Origin: M0103 sp040386155
GTDB taxonomy: Bacteria > Bacteroidota > Bacteroidia > Flavobacteriales_D > Crocinitomicaceae
Direction of reading: 5' to 3'
Length of the DNA: 64,000 bases
Assembly (NCBI GenBank): GCA_040386155.1
Contig: JAZKFZ010000004.1
Coordinates: 310,001-374,000, forward strand
How positions within the stretch are numbered: the stretch's first letter is position 1; each line of letters begins with the position of its first letter. Both the position numbers and the translations under genes were made by a program. The notes below the pieces were generated by a model that ran no database searches, was not told where the DNA came from, and saw only the letters and a program-made list of their open reading frames with translations. Shown in pieces: positions 26,779-35,131 of this stretch.

Positions 26779-27798
26779 TCACTGAACAAGTAAATTACAA
26801 CCTCGAATGTCGGAATTATCAAACCTTCCCATAATGGAAAAGCCAGCTTTGTCTATTCTCCCTAGGTCTTGAGTTGCAATAAAACAGCAGGAGTAGAGGT
26901 TAGCTAAATCGATGACATTGATACCTCCAGTTTTGCCTTGAGAAACATAGTAGAATGGATCATTAACATCGCGAATAAAAATTTTCATCCAAGGTGGTTC
27001 GCTAAATTGTCCGTTATTTTTACTGTATGCTTGCGAAAGTAATTCCGTCATTCCATATTCAGAGCTTACAAAATCTACGTTTAAACCATCGCAAATCTTT
27101 TGATGCAACTCTTGCTTTGTGAGTTCTGTTCTTTTCCCTTTCATTCCACCCGTTTCAATGATCGTTGCTTGAGATAGATCCAATCCTTTTTCAGCTAAAT
27201 CGAGCAAAGCATAACTAACACCAAATAGAATTAGTTTCTTATTCTCTGCTTGTGCAGTTTTGTAGCGTTTTTCTATTTCATCCGCTTGATTCAGCACAAA
27301 TCCTGAAAGAGGATGGTTTGATTTTTCAATCAATGAGTTTACCATGTAAATCAAAGAGGAATTCCCCTGCTCCAAATAGCTAGGGAGCAATGCTAAAATT
27401 AGCTGATCTTCGGGATTGCCAATTTGATTGATGTACGTTGGTAGAAAAGATGCCTCGTACAATTTTAAACTAGGAACGTAGTGTTTACTTCGTTCGTTAG
27501 AAGTAGTTCCACTGCTCATAAACAGTGTGCTTTCGTTTTCAATTCCATCGATTAAAACGGTATGTGTTTTAAAAAATGAAATGGGCAGAAAGGGAATTTC
27601 CGCTAAACAGCTTGGCATGGAACGCGGAAGCGCATCAACAAATGACTTGTAAATTGGATTTACTTCGTATTGAAAATTATAAATTGCTAAAGCCAATTTT
27701 TCGAAAGAAGGAAGATCATCTTTTGCAAGTGTAAAAATAGCCGCTTGAAAAGAGCGAATTTTATCAATGATGAATTGTTCCGACCTCATTCGGATCAT
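26779..27798 (-). CDS. LuxE-like acyl-protein synthetase
   Basis: A 339-residue member of the LuxE/acyl-protein synthetase branch of the ANL adenylating superfamily. The phosphate-binding motif is MSSGTTSNERSKH and the adenylate-site motif is VSSEYGMTELLSQAYS. Such proteins activate a fatty acid or similar carboxylate with ATP and may pass it to a cysteine. There are no luxCDAB genes here, so bioluminescence is not implied; in Bacteroidota these usually serve unknown acyl-activation steps. The start overlaps the 3' end of the MFS gene by 35 bases (or 26 if the second Met is used). Confidence 0.8.
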   Translation of the reverse strand: MIRMRSEQFIIDKIRSFQAAIFTLAKDDLPSFEKLALAIYNFQYEVNPIYKSFVDALPRSMPSCLAEIPFLPISFFKTHTVLIDGIENESTLFMSSGTTSNERSKHYVPSLKLYEASFLPTYINQIGNPEDQLILALLPSYLEQGNSSLIYMVNSLIEKSNHPLSGFVLNQADEIEKRYKTAQAENKKLILFGVSYALLDLAEKGLDLSQATIIETGGMKGKRTELTKQELHQKICDGLNVDFVSSEYGMTELLSQAYSKNNGQFSEPPWMKIFIRDVNDPFYYVSQGKTGGINVIDLANLYSCCFIATQDLGRIDKAGFSIMGRFDNSDIRGCNLLVQ

Positions 27799-29023
27799 GT
27801 TTATGTTTGAACATTATGGCAAAAAACACAGTAATTACGGCAGCATAGATGGCAAATGATAGCCATATTTCCGACCACATTTTATTTCCTGCACTGTCAA
27901 TAAAAAAACGATCAATTACCCATCCACTAATTAAGCTTCCAAGTACAGCACCAATTCCGTTGGTCATCATCATAAACAGACCTTGCGCACTCGATCTAAT
28001 TTTAGATGAAACAGAAGTTTCTAGGAATAGTGATCCCGAAACATTGAAAAAGTCGAAGGCCATTCCGTAAACAATGCACGAAAGAATAATCATCCATAAC
28101 CCTGGGCCAGGATCTCCGTAAGCAAACAATCCGAAGCGAAGCACCCATGCAATCATACTGAATAACATGACGTACTTGATACCAAATTTTCGCAAAAAGA
28201 AGGGGATGGCTAGAATAAATAAGGTTTCAGAAATTTGTGAAATCGACATGATTAGTGTCGAATATTTTACGACCAATGAATCTGCATATTTTGGTATATT
28301 TTCAAATTCACCTAAAAAGACATCTCCATAAGCATTTGTCAGTTGCAAAGCAGCACCCAATAGCATTGAAAAGAAGAAGAAGAGCGCAATTTTGTAGTTT
28401 CCAAACAATTTAAAAGCTTTTAAACCAGAAATTTCTAAAAATGATTTTGACTCCATGGATTTCCCATGTGGTGGACATTTAGGTAAAGTGAATGAGTAAA
28501 TACCAAGGATGATGGAGGCTATTGCAGAAATGTAGAATTGCATTTCTGAAGCTTTATTGCCAGTCAGATTGGTCACCCACATCGCAGCAATAAAACCAAT
28601 GGTTCCCCAAACGCGAATCGGAGGAAACGATTTTACAATGTCGTAGTGGTTTTCTTTCAATAATGTATAGCCAATTGAATTTGATAGGGCGATGGTGGGC
28701 ATGTAGAAAATCATCGACAAGAACATGACCCAGAAAAACTGTGTTGGACTTTCAGTCATGGGAATGAACGCAATAGAAATCCCACTTAATATATGCAATG
28801 CACCGTACAATTTTTCCGCATTGATCCATCTGTCAGCGACAATTCCGCAGATAGTAGGCATAAAAAGTGAAGCAAATCCCATGGTAGAGAAAATAGCGCC
28901 AAATTGCGCCCCATCCCATTGTTTCGTTCCGAACCAATAGTTACCAATGGTGATGAGCCAAGCTCCCCACACAAAAAACTGAATAAAAGAGGTGATGATG
29001 AGTCGTGAGCGAATTGAAATCAT
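27764..29023 (-). CDS. MFS transporter, nucleoside:H+ symporter type (NupG-like)
   Basis: A 419-residue protein with twelve predicted helices. The start ISIRSRLIITSFIQFFVWGAWLITIGNYW resembles the NupG/XapB nucleoside permease family, with the conserved FxxxxxWGAW segment and GIVADRW loop between helices 2 and 3, and a hydrophilic central loop (PKCPPHGKSMESKSF). Most likely it imports nucleosides, but Bacteroidota homologues may carry other solutes. It overlaps the LuxE-like gene, suggesting coupled expression. Confidence 0.85.
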   Translation of the reverse strand: MISIRSRLIITSFIQFFVWGAWLITIGNYWFGTKQWDGAQFGAIFSTMGFASLFMPTICGIVADRWINAEKLYGALHILSGISIAFIPMTESPTQFFWVMFLSMIFYMPTIALSNSIGYTLLKENHYDIVKSFPPIRVWGTIGFIAAMWVTNLTGNKASEMQFYISAIASIILGIYSFTLPKCPPHGKSMESKSFLEISGLKAFKLFGNYKIALFFFFSMLLGAALQLTNAYGDVFLGEFENIPKYADSLVVKYSTLIMSISQISETLFILAIPFFLRKFGIKYVMLFSMIAWVLRFGLFAYGDPGPGLWMIILSCIVYGMAFDFFNVSGSLFLETSVSSKIRSSAQGLFMMMTNGIGAVLGSLISGWVIDRFFIDSAGNKMWSEIWLSFAIYAAVITVFFAIMFKHKHDPNEVGTIHH

Positions 29024-29047
29024 ATTCAGTTGGATTAGTGGTGCAAA

Positions 29048-29638
29048 CTATAAATTTCGTTTGTTGATCTCATCGCGAATGCGTGACGCCAACTCGTAGT
29101 CTTCATTTTCAATCGCCGACATTAATTGTTCGTCGAGTTCTTCTTTCGATAAATGACTCATTTCACTTTTGTCATCTTGACCATCGAAATCATCATGTTG
29201 TCCAATTTCAAGCGGACTATCAGAATTTTCATCCAATAGAATTCCAGCACTTGATAAGATAGATTCTAAGGTGTAAATGGGACATGAAAAACGAACACCA
29301 ATTGCGATGGCGTCAGACGTTCTAGCATCAATTTCTTGAATAATTCCGTCTTTTTCACACACTATTTTAGAGTAAAAGATGCCCTCGTGTAATTTGTAAA
29401 TCATTATTTCCACCACGTTAATTGCAAAAGCTTTCGAAAACGTTTTGAAAAGATCATGCGTGAGTGGACGCGTGGGAGTCATTTTTTCAAGCTCAATAGC
29501 AATTGCTTGCGCTTCAAATCCTCCAATAATAATTGGTAATTGTCGATTTCCGTTAGATTCTGCCAATACCAAAGCATAAGCGCCAGATTGAGTTTGACTG
29601 TAAGATAAACCTGAGATTTCGAGTTTTATTTTTTTCAT
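29048..29638 (-). CDS. Bifunctional nuclease family protein with UvrB/UvrC motif
   Basis: A 196-residue protein starting at the ATG at 29638 (MKKIKLEISGLSYSQTQSG). It has the BFN (DUF151) core: ALVLAESNGNRQLPIIIGGFEAQAIAIELE, RPLTHDLF and DARTSDAIAIGVRFSCPIY, then a linker rich in Asp/Ser and a C-terminal UvrB/UvrC interaction helix (LDEQLMSAIENEDYELASRIRDEINK). This BFN-UVR fusion is the standard Bacteroidota form. The family was named for nuclease activity in plants; the bacterial role is not settled. The frame to 29662 uses a TTG start. Confidence 0.88.
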   Translation of the reverse strand: MKKIKLEISGLSYSQTQSGAYALVLAESNGNRQLPIIIGGFEAQAIAIELEKMTPTRPLTHDLFKTFSKAFAINVVEIMIYKLHEGIFYSKIVCEKDGIIQEIDARTSDAIAIGVRFSCPIYTLESILSSAGILLDENSDSPLEIGQHDDFDGQDDKSEMSHLSKEELDEQLMSAIENEDYELASRIRDEINKRNL

Positions 29639-29713
29639 TCTCCGTACATCATTGGATTTCAAAAAATTAGGGAAGCAAATAATGCCTCCCCAAATTCTAT
29701 AGTTGTTCGAATC

Positions 29714-30673
29714 TTAATTATTGGAAGCCTTAAATTTCTTTATCGCCTCAGTTAATTTTGGTAACACTTCAAAAGCATCTCCAATTACACCGTAATCAGC
29801 AGCTTTAAAGAACGGTGCTTCAGCATCGGTGTTAATGACAACAATTACTTTTGATCCGTTAACTCCAGCTAAATGTTGAATCGCCCCAGAAATACCTGCC
29901 GCAATGTATAAGTTTGGACGAATAGCTAAACCTGTTTGACCAACATGTTCATGATGAGGTCTCCAACCAATGTCTGCAACTGGTCTGGAACAAGCGGTTG
30001 CCGTTGAAGGATTGATTTCTGAAAGTGCCTTCGCTAAATCTTCTACAATTCCCCAGTTTTCTGGACCTTTCAATCCACGCCCTGCAGAAACCACTACTTC
30101 AGCTTCTGGAAGTGGAACATCACCTTCAGGTCGTTTAACACTCAATACTTTAATTTTTGCTTCACCTGCATTTCCGTTGAAGTCTTCTACAGCACAATCA
30201 CTGCCATTTTGTTCTGGCTGAATGCTGTTTGGCAACAAAGAAATAATTTTTTTCTCCGTCGTAACTTTTACGAAACCAAATGCTTTTCCAGAGAAAACAT
30301 TCACTTTAACTGATCCATCAGCAGAAGGAACATCAATTGCACCTGAAACTAAACCAGCTTTCAAACGAACAGATAAACGAGGAGCGATCGAACGAGCGAA
30401 TAAATCGTGTGAAAATACAACTGTTGATGCACCTACATGTTGAACTGCGCTAGCAATTGCTTTGGTAATTTGTTGGTCGTCAAAAACAGTAATTGATCGA
30501 TCTACTAATACTTTTGAAGCACCATATTGACCTAAAGTTGCTAACGTTGAGGCATCAGCTGCACCTGTTGTAATAACAGTAACATTAGCATCGAATTTTC
30601 TTCCGTAAGTAACAGCTTCAAACGCTGCTTTTCCGAGCCCTGAATTACTGTTGATATAAACTAAAACTGACAT
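29714..30673 (-). CDS. etfA: Electron transfer flavoprotein, alpha subunit
   Basis: FAD-carrying partner that takes electrons from acyl-CoA and other dehydrogenases to ETF:quinone oxidoreductase. The 319-residue protein has the N-terminal ETF fold and the C-terminal FAD domain with VSAGRGLKGPENWG, GQTGLAIRPNLYIAAGISGAIQHLAG and VINTDAEAPFFKAADYGVIGD. It lies 24 bases downstream of etfB, forming the usual two-subunit operon. Confidence 0.97.
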   Translation of the reverse strand: MSVLVYINSNSGLGKAAFEAVTYGRKFDANVTVITTGAADASTLATLGQYGASKVLVDRSITVFDDQQITKAIASAVQHVGASTVVFSHDLFARSIAPRLSVRLKAGLVSGAIDVPSADGSVKVNVFSGKAFGFVKVTTEKKIISLLPNSIQPEQNGSDCAVEDFNGNAGEAKIKVLSVKRPEGDVPLPEAEVVVSAGRGLKGPENWGIVEDLAKALSEINPSTATACSRPVADIGWRPHHEHVGQTGLAIRPNLYIAAGISGAIQHLAGVNGSKVIVVINTDAEAPFFKAADYGVIGDAFEVLPKLTEAIKKFKASNN

Positions 30674-30697
30674 AATTTCTTTGATTTTGAATTCGAT

Positions 30698-31438
30698 TTA
30701 GATAACTTTTGCTTCATTATGAAGCAGTGCAACTAACTCATCCATGTTGTTTGCATCAATTATTTTCACTGCTGATTTAGCATTTGGAGTCGTGTACGAG
30801 GAATACGTAGTTAAACTATCCACTGCAACAGGTGCAATCACTGTTAGTGGTTTCGTACGTGCCGCCATAATTCCGCGCATATTTGGAATTCTTTGTTCAG
30901 CCATTCCTTTAGCGCAAGAAACAACAGCTGGTGTTGAAACTTCAACGGTCTCAATTCCGCCAGCAACTTCTCTATCAACAGTTAAAGTAGATCCGTTTAC
31001 ATCTAATTTTGTTGCAATAGAAAGATAGGCCACATCCATTGCTTCTGCGATCATTCCACCCACCTGTGAACCATTATAATTAATGGTTTCTTTACCTGTT
31101 AACACAAGATCAAATCCATTCGACTTGGCATAATTCGCAATTTGACCTGCAGCAAAATAGGCGTCAGTTGGATCTGCATCAATTCGAACAGCATCATCTG
31201 CACCAATTGCTAATGCTTTTCTAATGACTGCTTCGTCTGCTGCTGCACCAACGGTAATGATGGTAACATTCCCACCTTGAGCTTCTTTAATTTCAAGCGC
31301 TCTAACCAATGCGTACCACTCATCATAAGGGTTTACAATATATTGTACACCATTTTCATCAAATTTTGTGTTGTTATCTGTGAACGCAATTTTTGAAGTT
31401 GTGTCTGGCGATTTACTAATACAAACAAGTATTTTCAT
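30698..31438 (-). CDS. etfB: Electron transfer flavoprotein, beta subunit
   Basis: AMP-binding subunit of the ETF heterodimer. The 246-residue protein carries the beta-subunit signature region (LVCISKSPDTTSKIAF; YDEWYALVRALEIKEAQGGNVTIITVG; KEGLDLVLTGKET-like FDLVLTGKETINYNGSQVGGMIAEAM) and a C-terminal GIMAARTKPLTV tail that binds the alpha subunit. First gene of the operon; a -7-like TAAGTTTG lies upstream. Confidence 0.97.
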   Translation of the reverse strand: MKILVCISKSPDTTSKIAFTDNNTKFDENGVQYIVNPYDEWYALVRALEIKEAQGGNVTIITVGAAADEAVIRKALAIGADDAVRIDADPTDAYFAAGQIANYAKSNGFDLVLTGKETINYNGSQVGGMIAEAMDVAYLSIATKLDVNGSTLTVDREVAGGIETVEVSTPAVVSCAKGMAEQRIPNMRGIMAARTKPLTVIAPVAVDSLTTYSSYTTPNAKSAVKIIDANNMDELVALLHNEAKVI

Positions 31439-31464
31439 TATTGTGATAAATTTCGTTTAAGAGA

Positions 31465-31472
31465 CAAACTTA
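31465..31472 (-). promoter_or_regulatory. Possible -7 element for etfBA
   Basis: TAAGTTTG on the minus strand (31472-31465) fits TAnnTTTG, 26 bases before the etfB ATG. No TTG is found at the expected -33 distance, so the call rests on one box. Confidence 0.35.
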
Positions 31473-31656
31473 CAAATTAAATGTTTTTAATTAGTAAGTG
31501 CTTAGGTATTTTTTGAAAAAATAATAGGCGTACATAATATTTTTTCAAAGGTACTTTTTCTTATTAGTGAAAAACCTTAAATTAGTTGAAATTTCACAAA
31601 AATAGCGAATGTGTGGTAAGCGATTTTTAATGTAAAGTTAAAGTGCAATTTGCAAC

Positions 31657-34455
31657 TTAGCGCAATAGATTAAGATGGCCTACTTCAACAATTCGTTCGT
31701 CTGATGAATTTGTTTTAAACTCTACTTTCCAAGTAAAAATACCCTCTTGTACTATCACTTCATTGTAGGTTCCATCCCATCCTATGCTTGCATCGTGTGA
31801 TTCCCAAATCAATTCTCCCCATCGATTGTAAATGTAGAACGAGTAATCATAAATATCGAATCCCGCTGTAAAAACGGGGCTAAATGTTGGGTTAAATTCA
31901 TCATCATCAGGTGTGAAAGCATTAGGTATGTAGTAGATCAAATCTTCTTCTACTACGATTGTTTGGCACACTTGATCATTGCACCCAAATGCATTCATTG
32001 CATCTAAACAAATGGTATAGTTGGATGAACTTTGCGGGTAGGTGTGCATTCCTTCAAAGTCTGTGGATGTAGTTCCGTCGCCAAAATCCCACAAGTAAGA
32101 ATTGGCATTGGCAGATTGATTGACAACTAAGTAATTACCCTGTTGATCATTCGAAACTGTAAAGGCAGCTGTTGCAGCTTCATGCGCACAAATATAGTTA
32201 GCAATCATCAATGCGTTTGAACACCCGTTTTCTGTAATAGTTAGCGATACATCAAAACAATCATCTGTCATGTAAGTATGTGTAGTGTTCAAGGCTGCAG
32301 TGGATTGCGTCCCATCGCCAAACGACCACAAAATTGTGGCATTTGAATTCTGTGCACTTGTATTTGAGAATGTTACTTCCAGTGGGACACAGCCTTCGAG
32401 AGGAGTTGCAGAAAATGTTGGTGTCGGTAAATCATTCACAACAATTGAAATAGATTGTGCATCGCCACAAGCTCCTGAAAGTGTATAGGTAATAGTGTGT
32501 GTTCCAATACCAGCAGTGGCAGGATTGAAAGTTCCTGTTGTTGCATTTGTAATTCCAGTTCCAGACCAAGTTCCACCTGCATTGGTTGACGTTAATTGCA
32601 CAGCAGCTGCATTTACACAGAAAGGTCCTGCATTGGCAATACTTGCATTTTGAACTGCATTGACAGTAATTTGTTCGGTGTCAGAGCTTCCACAGCTTCC
32701 ACCAATGGTATAGGTGATGGTGTGCGTTCCAGTGCCAGCAGTCGCAGGATTGAAAGTTCCTGTTGTTGCGTTAGTTATTCCAGTTCCAGACCAAGTTCCA
32801 CCGGCTGTTGCTGCGACTAATTGCACAGCAGCTGCATTGGCGCAGAACGGTCCAGCAGGAGTAATTGTAGGATCAGACACTGCATTCACAACAATTGAAA
32901 TAGATTGTGCATCGCCACAAGCTCCTGAAAGTGTATAGGTAATAGTGTGTGTTCCAATACCAGCAGTGGCAGGATTGAAAGTTCCTGTTGTTGCATTTGT
33001 AATTCCAGTTCCAGACCAAGTTCCACCTGCATTGGTTGACGTTAATTGCACAGCAGCTGCATTTACACAGAAAGGTCCTGCATTGGCAATACTTGCATTT
33101 TGAACTGCATTGACAGTAATTTGTTCGGTGTCAGAGCTTCCACAGCTTCCACCAATGGTATAGGTGATGGTGTGCGTTCCAGTGCCAGCAGTCGCAGGAT
33201 TGAAAGTTCCTGTTGTTGCGTTAGTTATTCCAGTTCCAGACCAAGTTCCACCGGCTGTTGCTGCGACTAATTGCACAGCAGCTGCATTGGCGCAGAACGG
33301 TCCAGCAGGAGTAATTGTAGGANNNNNNNNNNNNNNNNNNNNNNNNNNNNNNNNNNNNNNNNNNNNNNNNNNNNNNNNNNNNNNNNNNNNNNNNNNNNNN
33401 NNNNNNNNNNNNNNNNNNNNNNCGACTAATTGCACAGCAGCTGCATTGGCGCAGAACGGTCCAGCAGGAGTAATTGTTGAATTACTGGTGCCTGCTCCAG
33501 AAACAACTACAGTTGCACTTGCTGTTCCTGGGGTACATGAGCCGGCTAAATTGACAGTGTATGTATAGGTTCCATTCGACATTGTACTTGGATCAAATGT
33601 CCCAAGATGACCCCCAGTTAATGTTGAAGGACCTGTCCATGTTCCCGTTGTACTCGGCGTACCACCTAACTGTCCAAATAAATTAACAGGACTTTGTCCC
33701 GGACAAATATTTAATGTTCCATTTGTTCCTGGACTTGGTGGATTGATAACAGAAATTCGGACGTCATCAACAAAATATCGGATAGTACCACCTGAGCCGC
33801 TTGGAGCATTTTGAATGGCAGTTGCAGCATCGGTGTAGAAATTTCCAATAATAAAATTATCTTGACCAGCCACTGTAGGTGTATAGGTAAACAATATTTG
33901 AGTCCACTGCGTTTTGTTCATGATAATTGGTCCTGTATAATTGAGTTCAGGAACCACATTGTACACACACATACTTGCAACATTAATAGGGTTGGGACCA
34001 AACTTTACACCTATATTATTTGTCCCTTTGTTCATATTGTCAGCAAGAGAAACATACATTTCCACTTCGTAAGTCACACCAACTGTGAGCGCTTGACATA
34101 ATTGACCTTGAATATATTCACGATACGGCGTGCACCCACCAGAACCATAAGTAACAATATTTACATAAGAATTTCCTGTTCTTGGGGCTTGTTGTCCCGG
34201 GCTACTTGCATTTGTGGAAAATGGACTACAATAGCAACTTGTCGCTAATGACGTATGAAAAATATCTGTAGAACCACCAGTAGGAACGGTCCAATTGGCA
34301 ATTGCATTGGTAAATTGTGCTTGAGTAGTATACCAAGAACACTGAAGACTTCCGGTGGTTACAGTTTCAAAACTTGGATTTAAAACTAAATTTTGAGAAA
34401 ATGAGGTCAAAGAAATTGTACATCCTATGACCAACTTAAGTAGTTTATTGAGCAT
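31657..34455 (-). CDS. Large T9SS type-B surface protein with Ig-like tandem repeats (assembly gap inside)
   Basis: A predicted secreted adhesin-like protein, at least 930 residues. From the ATG at 34455 it has a signal peptide (MLNKLLKLVIGCTISLTSFSQ), a carbohydrate-binding-like N-terminal domain (NLVLNPSFETVTTG ... RYFVDDVRISV, about 23-245), Ig-like repeats of about 75 residues containing GPFCxNAAAVQL and GTWSGTGITNATTG, two PKD domains (LWSFGDGTQST; YLWDFGDGTTS) and a gliding-motility-type C-terminal domain (IPNAFTPDDDEFNP...YNRWGELIWESHD) for type IX export. The 100-N gap lies within the repeats, so the true length is unknown. It overlaps the upstream small gene by 11 bases. Confidence 0.9.
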   Translation of the reverse strand: MLNKLLKLVIGCTISLTSFSQNLVLNPSFETVTTGSLQCSWYTTQAQFTNAIANWTVPTGGSTDIFHTSLATSCYCSPFSTNASSPGQQAPRTGNSYVNIVTYGSGGCTPYREYIQGQLCQALTVGVTYEVEMYVSLADNMNKGTNNIGVKFGPNPINVASMCVYNVVPELNYTGPIIMNKTQWTQILFTYTPTVAGQDNFIIGNFYTDAATAIQNAPSGSGGTIRYFVDDVRISVINPPSPGTNGTLNICPGQSPVNLFGQLGGTPSTTGTWTGPSTLTGGHLGTFDPSTMSNGTYTYTVNLAGSCTPGTASATVVVSGAGTSNSTITPAGPFCANAAAVQLVXXXXXXXXXXXXXXXXXXXXXXXXXXXXXXXXXXPTITPAGPFCANAAAVQLVAATAGGTWSGTGITNATTGTFNPATAGTGTHTITYTIGGSCGSSDTEQITVNAVQNASIANAGPFCVNAAAVQLTSTNAGGTWSGTGITNATTGTFNPATAGIGTHTITYTLSGACGDAQSISIVVNAVSDPTITPAGPFCANAAAVQLVAATAGGTWSGTGITNATTGTFNPATAGTGTHTITYTIGGSCGSSDTEQITVNAVQNASIANAGPFCVNAAAVQLTSTNAGGTWSGTGITNATTGTFNPATAGIGTHTITYTLSGACGDAQSISIVVNDLPTPTFSATPLEGCVPLEVTFSNTSAQNSNATILWSFGDGTQSTAALNTTHTYMTDDCFDVSLTITENGCSNALMIANYICAHEAATAAFTVSNDQQGNYLVVNQSANANSYLWDFGDGTTSTDFEGMHTYPQSSSNYTICLDAMNAFGCNDQVCQTIVVEEDLIYYIPNAFTPDDDEFNPTFSPVFTAGFDIYDYSFYIYNRWGELIWESHDASIGWDGTYNEVIVQEGIFTWKVEFKTNSSDERIVEVGHLNLLR
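32433..33322. repeat. 450-bp tandem repeat, two copies before the assembly gap
   Basis: Bases 32433-32882 recur as 32883-33322, as far as the gap allows, and I saw no difference between them. Each 450-bp unit is itself two related 225-bp (75-codon) Ig-like subunits: type A with GPFCANAAAVQLVAATAGG and type B with GPFCVNAAAVQLTSTNAGG. The near-perfect identity indicates recent duplication or ongoing homogenisation. Confidence 0.93.
33323..33422. other. Assembly gap of 100 N inside the tandem repeat
   Basis: Exactly 100 N, the conventional placeholder for a gap of unknown size. The 55 bases after it (33423-33477) match 33264-33318 of the preceding repeat, so both flanks are repeat sequence and copies are missing. 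Confidence 0.99.
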
Positions 34456-34936
34456 AGATAAAAGAATAACTTGGTAAGTTGTAAGTTGAAACAAGCGTCG
34501 ATACTTGTTGTTTTACTTGCTCTGTGTTTTCCCAATTGCCAAAGAGATCCACAATGATTTGCGAATCAATTTTGCTAACGGTAATGAGTCGTTCTCCATC
34601 CATTATCGTATTTCCTAGCATGGAGATGATTGCTAACCGAAGTTGATTAATAGTGTTGGAGTTTTGAATGAACACATTGATATTCAGCCAATTGTTTTCA
34701 AAAAGAAGTGATGAGTTAATTAATTCATTGTTACTATACTCTTGCATGAAGGAAGAAGTATTGTCCACATTTTTAAATAACCATTGCCCTTGTCGTGCAC
34801 CATTTGGGTCTACAATATTAGTTAGTGGATCACCATTGCTGTTTGTGGTAGTTGGAACAAATGCAACTTCCGGGAAATTTTGACCAAAGCAAAATAATCC
34901 GCTGATTAGCAATGTGATGGTAAGTATTATTTTCAT
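34445..34936 (-). CDS. Secreted protein of unknown function, partner of the T9SS protein
   Basis: A 163-residue protein from the ATG at 34936 with a signal peptide (MKIILTITLLISGLFCFGQ). The mature part has a TTTNSNGDPLTNIVDPNGARQGQWLF segment, resembling the 'N..D..G.rQG.W..y' strand-turn of MORN/toxin-antitoxin-like repeats common in this phylum, then an alpha/beta region (LRLAIISMLGNTIMDGERLITVSKIDS). No family assigned. The 11-base overlap with the surface protein gene says the two are translated together; it could be a periplasmic or surface-bound helper. Confidence 0.68.
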   Translation of the reverse strand: MKIILTITLLISGLFCFGQNFPEVAFVPTTTNSNGDPLTNIVDPNGARQGQWLFKNVDNTSSFMQEYSNNELINSSLLFENNWLNINVFIQNSNTINQLRLAIISMLGNTIMDGERLITVSKIDSQIIVDLFGNWENTEQVKQQVSTLVSTYNLPSYSFIYAQ

Positions 34937-34942
34937 GGTAAG

Positions 34943-34973
34943 CAAAAATAGAACTTATCCGACAATTAGTCAA
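34943..34973 (-). promoter_or_regulatory. Predicted promoter of the T9SS surface-protein operon
   Basis: On the minus strand TTG (34973-34971) and TATTTTTG (34950-34943) are separated by 20 bases. The same box and spacing precede the other T9SS type-B gene (57223-57253). Confidence 0.5.
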
Positions 34974-35089
34974 ATATATTTTCCCGTTCCTATTCAATTC
35001 AATTTCTACTAATTGATGCTTCAGAACGCTTTTTAATCGTTCAATTTTAAATCTAGCCTTTCATTCCTAAAAGTTTTGACTAAAATTTT

Positions 35090-35097
35090 TACCTTTG
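35090..35097 (+). promoter_or_regulatory. Possible -7 element of the E1-beta gene
   Basis: TACCTTTG matches TAnnTTTG 34 bases before the ATG. No good -33 TTG lies at the right distance. Confidence 0.35.
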
Positions 35098-35131
35098 ACA
35101 ACTTTTTAGAAATTTTTTAAGCGAAGAATAA

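Noticed and set aside
26779..27798. Bioluminescence (lux) locus suggested by the LuxE-like gene
   Set aside because: No luxA, luxB, luxC or luxD genes are nearby; LuxE-family proteins occur widely outside light production.
31507..31523. AT-only palindrome TATTTTTTGAAAAAATA upstream of etfB
   Set aside because: Short AT palindromes are expected by chance in such AT-rich gaps; there is no T-tail in a useful position and no known operator match.
32433..33322. Possible CRISPR-like array
   Set aside because: The repeats are 450/225 bp, directly adjacent and coding, without unique spacers.
32596..33568. Plus-strand open frames opposite the repeat region of the T9SS protein
   Set aside because: They recur with the 450-bp repeat as antisense shadows, have no start context and lie over a well-supported coding frame.
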